A DNA stretch of 12,732 bases, taken from contig CALKUN010000088.1 in assembly GCA_937996675.1 (NCBI GenBank), positions 1 through 12,732 on the forward strand, in the 5' to 3' direction. This stretch comes from an uncultured Candidatus Saccharibacteria bacterium. Lineage in GTDB: Bacteria > Patescibacteriota > Saccharimonadia > CAILAD01 > GCA-016700035. The notes under the pieces are model-generated. The model was not told the origin of the DNA and made no database searches. It worked only from the letters and a program-made list of their open reading frames with translations. Positions within the stretch are counted from its first letter, which is position 1. Every line of letters begins with the position of its first letter. The position numbers and the translations under genes are program-made. This document shows positions 1-4,826 of the stretch, one piece after another.

Positions 1-190
1 GTCCGTCAGCTTCGAGTCGCTTGAGACTCGAGTACATGGTGGCTTCCTTTAGCTCATAGGCACGATTCGATCGCTCATGAATCAGGCGAGTGATTTCGTA
101 GCCATACTTGTCTCCATCCCGTAATAGGTTGAGGATCATCGTATCGGTGTGACCTCGCAGGAGGTCTGATGTGATTTTTTTATCTGGCAT
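1..190 (-). CDS. PadR-family transcriptional regulator, N-terminal part
   Basis: The minus-strand frame starts at the ATG at 190-188 and runs off the window edge after about 63 codons. It begins MPDKKITSDLLRGHTDTMIL and continues with NLLRDGDKYGYEITRLI, then a segment ending ATMYSSLKRLEADG. This is the N-terminal winged-helix DNA-binding domain of PadR regulators: 'ILxLLxxGxxYGYEIxxxI' followed by 'TxYxxLKRLExxG' in the recognition helix region. PadR proteins are usually repressors that respond to small molecules, and they often control their own gene or a neighbouring membrane or efflux gene. The C-terminal dimerisation part lies outside the window. No Shine-Dalgarno precedes the ATG and the promoter -10 is only 6 nt upstream, so the mRNA may be leaderless. 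A palindrome sits in the promoter spacer, which fits autoregulation. The family call is firm; the target is unknown. Confidence 0.85.
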   Translation of the reverse strand, partial: MPDKKITSDLLRGHTDTMILNLLRDGDKYGYEITRLIHERSNRAYELKEATMYSSLKRLEADG

Positions 191-196
191 GAGAAC

Positions 197-225
197 ACTG
201 TATGTCATATTACTATGACTGTCAA
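197..225 (-). promoter_or_regulatory. padR promoter (-35 TTGACA, 17-bp spacer, -10 TACAGT)
   Basis: On the minus strand a perfect TTGACA (225-220) is followed by a 17-bp spacer and TACAGT (202-197). The last base of the -10 is 6 nt from the padR ATG at 190, so transcription should start at or within a base of the A of the ATG. That predicts a leaderless transcript, consistent with the absence of a Shine-Dalgarno. Confidence 0.7.
204..219. promoter_or_regulatory. probable PadR operator: inverted repeat GTCATA-N4-TATGAC
   Basis: A perfect 6-bp inverted repeat with a 4-bp centre (GTCATA TTAC TATGAC) lies wholly within the 17-bp spacer between the -35 and -10 of padR. A dimer bound here would block RNA polymerase. 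Negative autoregulation is inferred from the position and from the habits of the PadR family. Confidence 0.6.
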
Positions 226-246
226 TGTAATAATCTGGGTGAATGG

Positions 247-275
247 TTATATTTAGAGTTCTAGTGTGATATCCT
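247..275 (+). promoter_or_regulatory. possible promoter of the phe leader/pheA transcript (extended -10)
   Basis: TGATATCCT at 267-275 has the geometry of an extended -10 (TG, one base, then TATCCT). The -35 position, 247-252 (TTATAT), is poor, as is common with extended -10 promoters. The predicted start falls at about 282-283, directly at the ATG of the leader peptide. No Shine-Dalgarno is present there. Confidence 0.4.
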
Positions 276-282
276 ACTGGCA

Positions 283-342
283 ATGCAACACCGCACAAAC
301 AACTCATTTTTTACGTTTATTCTCAGCCCGTCCCGAGGATAG
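283..342 (+). CDS. Phe-rich leader peptide upstream of pheA (19 aa)
   Basis: The ATG at 283 opens a 19-codon frame, MQHRTNNSFFTFILSPSRG, that ends at TAG 340-342. Residues 9, 10 and 12 are phenylalanine (TTT TTT ACG TTT, 307-318). Twenty bases after the stop a strong rho-independent terminator hairpin begins, and pheA follows. This is the layout of the pheA and pheST leader peptides of enteric bacteria: a ribosome that stalls on Phe codons when Phe-tRNA is scarce would prevent termination. There is no Shine-Dalgarno, and an extended -10-like box ends 7 nt before the ATG, so the peptide could be read from a leaderless mRNA. The role is inferred from composition and position. A chance ORF with three Phe codons is the alternative. 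Confidence 0.6.
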   Translation: MQHRTNNSFFTFILSPSRG

Positions 343-362
343 AGTTTAAGTAATCACGATTT

Positions 363-389
363 AAAACCTGCCCCCGGGGCAGGTTTTTT
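363..389 (+). terminator. rho-independent terminator / attenuator before pheA
   Basis: AAAACCTGCCC (363-373) pairs with GGGCAGGTTTT (377-387) around a 3-nt loop, giving an 11-bp GC-rich stem that runs into a six-T tract (384-389). It lies 33 nt upstream of the pheA start, in the same transcription direction as pheA and downstream of the divergent padR, so it does not end any visible full-size gene. With the Phe-rich peptide just upstream, it is best read as an attenuator. A terminator for an unseen small RNA is the other reading. Confidence 0.8.
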
Positions 390-424
390 CATGCCCGGAT
401 CAAAATTTAAACAGGAACAATTTC

Positions 425-1261
425 ATGCCACCATCAATAGCGATTCAGGGAGATAAGGCTTCCTTCCATGACATTGCTGTTACCAAGTATTATCAGCGGC
501 CAGCTCCAATCCTCGCATGCAATGATTTTAAGTCGACCTTTGCGGCTGTTCGTGATGAAGAGGCACCGGTCGCAGTATGCGCGATCGAAAACTCTCTATA
601 CGGTTCGATCAACCAAACCTACGATCTGTTGCTGGAGCACAATTTTCAGATCATCGGTGAGGTTTACTTGCGTGTCGAGCAGTGTCTCATTGGCTTGCCC
701 AGCACCGATCTCAAGCAGATTCGTGAGGTGTATTCGCATCCCGTTGCGCTGGCGCAGTGCGAAGCTTACATAGACCAAGTCCTCCCTCAGGCCGAGCGCT
801 CCGAATACCACGATACGGCAGCTAGCGTGGAGCGAGTGAAGCTGCTCAATGATCCAGGCGTTGTGGCCATTGCGAGTAGTGCGGCTGCGCATTTGCATGG
901 ACTCGAGGTACTGGCTCATTCGATCGAAACAAACAAGCAAAATTATACTCGGTTCATCGTGCTGAGTAAGCAAGCTAGTGTGTCATCACGCTCAAACAAA
1001 ACATCGCTGATCATTGAGACCCCAGAGGGCCCCGGCTCATTGCATGCTGCACTGGGGGTATTCGCTCGGCGTGGCATCAATCTTACAAAACTCCAGTCGC
1101 GACCGGTAATCGGAAAGGCCTGGCAATATATGTTTTATGCCGATATTGACGCTGGGACGAGCGACAAAAAAGTGACGTCAGCATTGAAGGAGTTGACGGA
1201 TGCCGGCTACGGCACGAGGGTACTCGGAAGCTACCAAGCGGGGGAGCGAGGATCGGCGTGA
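425..1261 (+). CDS. pheA: prephenate dehydratase (monofunctional, with ACT domain)
   Basis: This enzyme converts prephenate to phenylpyruvate, the penultimate step of phenylalanine synthesis, in the cytoplasm. At 278 aa it has the usual length of monofunctional PheA. The N-terminal catalytic domain (about 1-185) shows CAIENSLYGS (52-61), SHPVALAQC (104-112), HDTAASV (129-135) and NYTRF (173-177), the last carrying the catalytic Thr of the family's TRF motif. The C-terminal ACT domain (about 193-268) has the Phe-binding GPGSLHAAL (202-210) and LQSRP (223-227); the usual ESRP reads QSRP. The start has an AGGAA Shine-Dalgarno at 412-416, 8 nt upstream. No chorismate mutase domain is fused, and no other shikimate or Phe gene is in view. 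A Phe-codon leader peptide and terminator precede it, suggesting control by attenuation as well as allostery through the ACT domain. The function call is firm. Confidence 0.93.
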   Translation: MPPSIAIQGDKASFHDIAVTKYYQRPAPILACNDFKSTFAAVRDEEAPVAVCAIENSLYGSINQTYDLLLEHNFQIIGEVYLRVEQCLIGLPSTDLKQIREVYSHPVALAQCEAYIDQVLPQAERSEYHDTAASVERVKLLNDPGVVAIASSAAAHLHGLEVLAHSIETNKQNYTRFIVLSKQASVSSRSNKTSLIIETPEGPGSLHAALGVFARRGINLTKLQSRPVIGKAWQYMFYADIDAGTSDKKVTSALKELTDAGYGTRVLGSYQAGERGSA

Positions 1262-1280
1262 GCTGGTACGAGATGTGCGG

Positions 1281-1286
1281 TATAAT
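1281..1286 (+). promoter_or_regulatory. TATAAT -10-like box between pheA and the small ORF
   Basis: A perfect TATAAT lies 20 nt after the pheA stop and about 48 nt before the next ATG (1335). The -35 position has no convincing TTGACA. It may give the downstream small ORF its own promoter. Confidence 0.35.
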
Positions 1287-1334
1287 TCTCAGACACACTC
1301 AGACCCACTGGGTGTGATGACAGATCGAGGGCAT

Positions 1335-1646
1335 ATGTCTGATACAGCTGTGCAATCGGATACCAGGAGTGCCGCCGCTCCGCCGAGCAATGATGAGATC
1401 GCGGATCTTGTCAGCCTCGTGGAGGGGCACCTTCGGCAACAGGCGAGCAACCATGATCATCGGGCCTGCCCGGATGGGGAGGGCTTCGAGTCGTGCTGCT
1501 GCCAGAGAGGAGAGGGGCTACAGGCCGCCGAAGAGGTGGAGCGTCAGCGCTATGAGACAGCTCTCGCAACCGCGCACACCTTGCGGGCGCAGTCTCGTCC
1601 ACGTTCTTCTCGTCTCGGCCGAGGCATCGATCGACTGTTCGACTGA
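1335..1646 (+). CDS. hypothetical protein, 103 aa
   Basis: I do not recognise this protein. It starts MSDTAVQSDTRSAAAPPSND and continues with an acidic amphipathic stretch (about residues 20-35). The middle is Gly/Cys-rich and holds three adjacent cysteines (CCC). The C-terminal half is charged and helical (EEVERQRYETALATAHTLRAQ) and the tail is basic, ending GRGIDRLFD. There is no signal peptide or membrane segment. GAGGG at 1327-1331 could be a Shine-Dalgarno, but it sits only 3 nt from the ATG. The ORF lies 73 nt after pheA in the same direction and ends before a strong hairpin. The region is more GC-rich than its surroundings, and other frames are open here too (for example on the minus strand, 1411-1695), so its reality is moderate. 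Confidence 0.45.
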   Translation: MSDTAVQSDTRSAAAPPSNDEIADLVSLVEGHLRQQASNHDHRACPDGEGFESCCCQRGEGLQAAEEVERQRYETALATAHTLRAQSRPRSSRLGRGIDRLFD

Positions 1647-1657
1647 CTGTCGATTCA

Positions 1658-1689
1658 CGTGGTCCTGCAGCAATCTGCGCAGGACCACG
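1658..1689. terminator. 11-bp perfect hairpin between convergent genes
   Basis: CGTGGTCCTGC (1658-1668) and GCAGGACCACG (1679-1689) form an 11-bp stem with a 10-nt loop. It lies between the end of the small plus-strand ORF (1646) and the end of the minus-strand ATPase (1711). There is no T tract on either side, so it is either an imperfect bidirectional terminator or a transcript-end stabilising structure. Confidence 0.5.
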
Positions 1690-1710
1690 CTTCATATTCG
1701 TTACTGAAGA

Positions 1711-2478
1711 CTAACGCTCAAATTTGTCATTGAGTCTGCGCGTATAGGCCTGGTGATTGTTTAAGAAGTCAGTCGTAAAGGTGTAATGACTCGTTTCTTC
1801 ATATTGAGTGCGATGTGCGCCCTGCTGAGTGAGCTCGTAGATTGTGGCTTCGGGGTAGGCCAAAAGGATGGGAGAGTGTGTTGCGATGATAAACTGCGAA
1901 CCCTCATCGACAAGCTGTCCGATGCGCATGAGGAGTGAGAGTTGACGAGCTGGTGAGAGTGCAGCCTCCGGCTCGTCGAGGATGTAGAGACCATTAGGGC
2001 CGAATCGGTTATTCACAAGAGCGAGGAATGACTCACCATGAGATTGGTGGTGGAGAGGAATGTCGCCATAGTTAGCTCCTATTGCTGCGCCACCCTCGGG
2101 ATCCTCATCGAGTCTCTCAATCTCGGATGCAACATTATAGAAGCTCTCAGCACGCAAGAAGTAGCCGGTGGCGGGCTTCTTAATTCCCTTTGAGAGCCGG
2201 ATGTTCTTTGCGAGTGGGGAAGAAGTATCTCGTGTTGAGAAGTGAATGTTTTTGCTGCCTCCTTCTGCATTGAACCCGGCTGCGATCGCGATGGCTTCAA
2301 TGATGGTAGACTTGCCGGTGCCGTTCTCACCTACGAGAAAAGTGACTGCTTGATCAAGGTTTAAGTCGTTGAGGTGGCGGACTGACGGAATAGTAAAAGG
2401 GTATTTTTCGATATTGATACCGTCCTCGAGAATAACATTGCGGATGAATGTGTGTTCAGACAGGCTTTTGGAGGACAT
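1711..2478 (-). CDS. AAA family (ABC/SMC-like) ATPase, COG3910-type
   Basis: This is a 255-aa soluble ATPase of the RecF/SMC-like ABC class. Walker A is GENGTGKST (50-58), the ABC signature region is HHQSHGESF (143-151), Walker B is LYILDEPEA (164-172), and the H-loop is ATHSPIL (199-205). The order and spacing match the compact 'predicted ATPase' family (COG3910), whose members have no transporter partner and an unproven physiological role. There is no long coiled coil between the Walker motifs, so it is not a true SMC or RecN. The start is the ATG at 2478, 16 nt downstream of the DUF2200 stop, so the two are probably cotranscribed. There is no evident Shine-Dalgarno. No nuclease or defence partner is adjacent. 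Confidence 0.85.
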   Translation of the reverse strand: MSSKSLSEHTFIRNVILEDGINIEKYPFTIPSVRHLNDLNLDQAVTFLVGENGTGKSTIIEAIAIAAGFNAEGGSKNIHFSTRDTSSPLAKNIRLSKGIKKPATGYFLRAESFYNVASEIERLDEDPEGGAAIGANYGDIPLHHQSHGESFLALVNNRFGPNGLYILDEPEAALSPARQLSLLMRIGQLVDEGSQFIIATHSPILLAYPEATIYELTQQGAHRTQYEETSHYTFTTDFLNNHQAYTRRLNDKFER

Positions 2479-2494
2479 TATGTATTTATTGTGA

Positions 2495-2848
2495 TCACGC
2501 AGTGCGTAGGATCTTTTCTATGGCTTTGCCTCCGGCGAGCTCATCGATAAGCTTATCTAGATAACGGATCTCTTGCATGATTGGTTCCTTGATTTCTTCC
2601 ACGCGGATACCACAGACTACGCCCGTGATGAGCTTGCGCGAAGGGTTCATCTTTGGCGCTTCAGCGAAGAATGTCTTGAAGTCTGTCTTCGCCTTGATCT
2701 GCGCATCGAGCTGCTTCTGCGAGTAGCCAGTAAGCCACTCGATGATCTCATCGACTTCCTTCTTGGTGCGATCTTTCTTTTTGGCTTTTGCAACATAGTG
2801 CGGGTAAACGTCGCCAAAGGCTGTGGTGTATATACGGTGTTCGTTCAT
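2495..2848 (-). CDS. DUF2200 family protein
   Basis: This 117-aa protein begins MNEHRIYTTAFGDVYPHYVA. It then has KKKDRTKKEVDEIIEWLTGY (about 23-42), a region including KTDFKTFFAEAP (54-65) and NPSRKLITGVVCGIRVEEI (68-86). These are the hallmark segments of DUF2200, a widespread family of about 115 aa with no established function. It is soluble and lysine-rich, without a signal peptide. It is the first gene of a probable two-gene unit with the downstream ATPase. Upstream, TATACT (2860-2855) lies exactly 6 nt before the ATG with no Shine-Dalgarno, so the mRNA is predicted to be leaderless. The family assignment is from recalled sequence features; the function is unknown. Confidence 0.85.
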   Translation of the reverse strand: MNEHRIYTTAFGDVYPHYVAKAKKKDRTKKEVDEIIEWLTGYSQKQLDAQIKAKTDFKTFFAEAPKMNPSRKLITGVVCGIRVEEIKEPIMQEIRYLDKLIDELAGGKAIEKILRTA

Positions 2849-2854
2849 GTCTGA

Positions 2855-2860
2855 AGTATA
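2855..2860 (-). promoter_or_regulatory. -10 box (TATACT) for DUF2200, leaderless geometry
   Basis: On the minus strand TATACT is separated from the DUF2200 ATG by 6 nt. The -35 region is weak. The arrangement is the same as at padR. Confidence 0.5.
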
Positions 2861-2889
2861 TCAGAGGAAGAACATTCTTAGTTATTTGG

Positions 2890-2895
2890 TAGTAT
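2890..2895 (+). promoter_or_regulatory. -10-like box (TAGTAT) for the 45-aa ORF, leaderless geometry
   Basis: TAGTAT ends 6 nt before the ATG at 2902. No Shine-Dalgarno or clear -35 is visible. It would be divergent from, and partly overlap, the DUF2200 promoter region. Confidence 0.35.
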
Positions 2896-2901
2896 CTAGC
2901 T

Positions 2902-3039
2902 ATGAGAATCAAACGAATTGACAAAGAATCTGATCTGGTCGATATCTGTTATCAACTGATGCATGGCGACTGGGGTGATGATAATGATATGGAGTCTCTC
3001 AAGCGAAATCTCTACACATATAATTCTAAACAGGAATAG
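2902..3039 (+). CDS. small hypothetical protein, 45 aa
   Basis: The short frame starts MRIKRIDKESDLVDICYQLM, continues HGDWGDDNDMESLKRNLYT and ends YNSKQE. It has an ordinary soluble composition (charged helix, acidic middle) and no membrane segment. I do not recognise it. It sits between divergent DUF2200 and co-directional DUF1801, 9 nt before the latter. A -10-like box lies 6 nt upstream of the ATG and there is no Shine-Dalgarno. It could be a true small protein or the remnant of a larger gene. Confidence 0.4.
   Translation: MRIKRIDKESDLVDICYQLMHGDWGDDNDMESLKRNLYTYNSKQE
3019..3024 (+). promoter_or_regulatory. TATAAT -10-like box before the DUF1801 gene
   Basis: A perfect TATAAT lies inside the 3' end of the 45-aa ORF, 24 nt before the DUF1801 ATG. 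It would place a start near 3031, leaving AGGAA (3032-3036) in the leader. No clear -35 is present. Confidence 0.3.
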
Positions 3040-3048
3040 TACTTAGTC

Positions 3049-3450
3049 ATGAATACGACCAAGCCAGACTCAGAACAGATCGATGACATAATAAGGCTCT
3101 ATGGTGGATGGAAGGCTGAAGTCTTGTCTCGCGTACGTGCGGCAATCAAGCAGGCAGCTCCTGACGCAACCGAAGAAGTGAAGTGGAGAATGAAATTACG
3201 CCCAGAGGGTCTACCTGTGTGGTATCGTGATGGCATATTCTGTCTGGCCGAAACGTTTAAGAATGATATCAAGATTGTTTTCACAAAGGGCGCCGAGATG
3301 GATGGGTTGCAAGAATACTTTAATGCCCGACTCAAAAGTAGTACTGATCGTGCCATCGAATATCACGAGGGAGACAAGGTCGATGAGGCGGTAATACGAA
3401 AGATCACACTTGAGGCTGTGCGTCTCAATAGCATGAAGGCGAATCGGTAA
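3049..3450 (+). CDS. DUF1801 (YdhG-like) domain protein
   Basis: This is a 133-aa soluble protein. Its features are GWKAEVLSRVRAAIKQAAPD (20-39), EEVKWRM (42-48), PVWYRDGIFCLAETFKNDIK (56-75), FTKGAEM (78-84) and a helical C-terminus with LKSSTDRAIEYHEGDKVDE (95-113). These match the DUF1801 family (fold shared with YdhG/YdeI-type proteins). The DUF1801 family has no firm biochemical role, though iron-related functions have been suggested for frataxin-like relatives of the fold. The gene ends 66 nt before a strong bidirectional terminator, which closes this plus-strand unit. The start is the ATG at 3049; AGGAA at 3032-3036 is 12 nt away, longer than ideal. The family call is good; the function is unknown. 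Confidence 0.82.
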   Translation: MNTTKPDSEQIDDIIRLYGGWKAEVLSRVRAAIKQAAPDATEEVKWRMKLRPEGLPVWYRDGIFCLAETFKNDIKIVFTKGAEMDGLQEYFNARLKSSTDRAIEYHEGDKVDEAVIRKITLEAVRLNSMKANR

Positions 3451-3516
3451 AGATTGTAGTAAAAATAGAAGTGATATAGATCCCCCGTGGCCGATCCATC
3501 AGTACTAGAACGTGAT

Positions 3517-3562
3517 ACACCATAAAAACAACCGCCTCTGATGGCGGTTGTTTTTATGGTGT
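3517..3562. terminator. bidirectional terminator, 20-bp perfect stem
   Basis: ACACCATAAAAACAACCGCC (3517-3536) is the exact reverse complement of 3543-3562, with a 6-nt loop (TCTGAT). The A/T part of the stem gives a T5 tract on either strand after the GC-rich core. It lies between the end of the DUF1801 gene (3450, plus strand) and the end of the heliorhodopsin gene (3596, minus strand), so it can end both transcripts. Confidence 0.85.
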
Positions 3563-3595
3563 CTGGACAGTGAAGTGCTCGGTTGTTGCCCAATA

Positions 3596-4357
3596 CTATG
3601 GGCGAAGCGTGCCGGCAAATACTTGCCAAGCCAGCAGGCTTTTGGCGACGAGACTCAGGATGATGTAGGCACGCTCACCATAGATGTAGTCCTTCCAGGG
3701 GCCGATTTTTTTGTATTGCAGCACCATATTGAGTGCGAAGCAACTAAAGAAGATGAAGATTGATACGAATATCCAGTAGACAAAGGTTGGGGCGGCGCTG
3801 CCGTTGTCTGCTCCGAGCCACATCGTGAATGCGATAAGTGCCCAAGGGATGATTCCGGCTAAGCAACCGATCCAATAACTCAGCCAATTCGTTTGTGAGG
3901 TTGTTTGGTTATGTATTTCCATGACGAGCCCAAGCAAGTTCATGATCGAGGTGAGGGCAAAGATTGCGAGGAGAGTACCTGCATCGTAGATACCAACGAG
4001 CTGGCTGATCGCAAGCATCATGACGCTAGCTGAGATAGAGTACTCAATCCACCGCCCGCGGTTGATGCCTAGCTTGAGGTTTTTGTTGTATGACTTGTTG
4101 TACACTGTCGCTATGATCAAGTGGGCCAGTGCAGATAGGACGAAAAATCCTGCTATGAGGTAGGGGAGCTGGATCGTAAAGAGCTCCTTGCTGGCTGGCA
4201 AGAGTTTTTGGGCAGTTCGGTCAAACGTGAGGTAGCTACCGGTGACGGGGACAGCGAAGTCTTTGCTGAGCGCCATGACTGCCACCGCCTGTACGGCATG
4301 CAGTCCGGCAGCGATAAAGTTGAGCTTCTTGAGTGAGGCAGGAGTGATTTTTTTCAT
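3596..4357 (-). CDS. heliorhodopsin
   Basis: This is a 253-aa seven-helix retinal protein of the heliorhodopsin family, distant from type-1 rhodopsins and inserted with the N-terminus inside the cell. The retinal Schiff-base lysine is K239 in SLVAKS on helix G (about 227-250). The counterion glutamate is E105 in RWIEYSISAS on helix C. H20 (helix A) and H79 (helix B) match the conserved histidines near the chromophore. The long A-B loop (about 31-61) and the segment YGERAYIILSL (226-236) are characteristic. Heliorhodopsins do not pump ions and have slow photocycles; sensory or enzyme-regulating roles have been proposed. The ATG overlaps the stop of the upstream 4-TM gene (ATGA, 4 nt), implying translational coupling. 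No carotenoid or retinal synthesis gene is in the window, so retinal may be taken up. The family call is very firm; the physiological role is unknown. Confidence 0.96.
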   Translation of the reverse strand: MKKITPASLKKLNFIAAGLHAVQAVAVMALSKDFAVPVTGSYLTFDRTAQKLLPASKELFTIQLPYLIAGFFVLSALAHLIIATVYNKSYNKNLKLGINRGRWIEYSISASVMMLAISQLVGIYDAGTLLAIFALTSIMNLLGLVMEIHNQTTSQTNWLSYWIGCLAGIIPWALIAFTMWLGADNGSAAPTFVYWIFVSIFIFFSCFALNMVLQYKKIGPWKDYIYGERAYIILSLVAKSLLAWQVFAGTLRP

Positions 4358-4716
4358 CGTGATGATCCTTTTTTACGCTTGATATTTAAGAGGCATGCTG
4401 CCGCCGTTATGAACGCTGAGAGGGCAGAAGCCCGCATGAGGAGGAGGCCGGTAGCATAATCAGTCTCAGCGAGTTTGCCACCCACACCAGCAAGAAATGT
4501 GAGTCCAACGGTGGCGATAGCGAGGTATCTGACAGCGCTGGGGGAGCTCTCCTTGAAAGTAAGGTAGGCTACTGCAATGGCATTAAGCCCTGAGAGCAGA
4601 CCGATCCCAGAATGAAACATCCTTACTTCTGCCGATGCGTTCGAAACCAGGACGGTGCCGAGCAGCATGGTGCAAGCCAAGAGTATGAGTTGTAGGATTA
4701 CTGACTTTTTTAACAC
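4354..4716 (-). CDS. 4-TM small membrane protein coupled to heliorhodopsin
   Basis: This 120-aa hydrophobic protein has four predicted membrane helices (about 5-25, 36-53, 64-82, 93-111) and a basic C-terminus (NIKRKKGSSR). The N-in/C-in topology follows from the positive ends. Noticeable residues are H35 in FHSGIG and the loop GGKLAETDYATG (79-90). I do not recognise the family. The start is the GTG at 4716, with GGAGA (4728-4724) 7 nt upstream. Its stop overlaps the heliorhodopsin start by 4 nt, so both come from one mRNA and the two proteins may work together, for example as a partner that receives the light signal. That partnership is inference from coupling only. Confidence 0.8.
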   Translation of the reverse strand: MLKKSVILQLILLACTMLLGTVLVSNASAEVRMFHSGIGLLSGLNAIAVAYLTFKESSPSAVRYLAIATVGLTFLAGVGGKLAETDYATGLLLMRASALSAFITAAACLLNIKRKKGSSR

Positions 4717-4730
4717 AAGTGATTCTCCGG

Positions 4731-4736
4731 ATTATA
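4731..4736 (-). promoter_or_regulatory. TATAAT -10 box for the heliorhodopsin operon
   Basis: On the minus strand TATAAT lies 14 nt before the GTG start of the 4-TM gene. TGATATATA overlaps it as an alternative extended -10 two bases upstream. The -35 position is only an A-rich tract (minus strand). The leader would be short, about 8-10 nt, and would just reach or cut the GGAGA motif. Confidence 0.45.
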
Positions 4737-4812
4737 TATCAGTAGTGTAGCGCTTTTTTTGCATAAGCGGTATAGAGTTTGCGGGAATTGCTTATTTAGC
4801 ATCTATCCAATG

Positions 4813-4818
4813 TATTAT
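4813..4818 (+). promoter_or_regulatory. -10-like box (TATTAT) for the sortase gene
   Basis: TATTAT ends 8 nt before the sortase ATG at 4827. There is no Shine-Dalgarno, so a leaderless or nearly leaderless message is likely. A TTGCTT at 4788-4793 would give a 19-bp spacer. The motif GCATAAG, also found upstream of the two surface protein genes, occurs at 4761-4767. Confidence 0.4.
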
Positions 4819-4826
4819 TGGTATAT

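Noticed and set aside
243..269. An 8-codon ORF (MVIFRVLV) upstream of the Phe-rich leader as an alternative leader peptide
   Set aside because: It has only one Phe codon, is far from the terminator, and overlaps the likely promoter.
265..390. T-box riboswitch, tRNA or other structured RNA upstream of pheA
   Set aside because: No T-box sequence, tRNA T-loop or CCA end could be found. The Phe-codon ORF explains the terminator better.
1411..1695. Minus-strand ORF of 94 aa over the small GC-rich region
   Set aside because: It is Arg/Pro-rich shadow-like composition with no recognisable pattern, and it overlaps the hairpin and the plus-strand ORF.
1711..2848. ATPase plus DUF2200 as a two-gene defence or toxin system
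   Set aside because: There is no nuclease, methylase or toxin motif, and both families are widespread outside defence islands.
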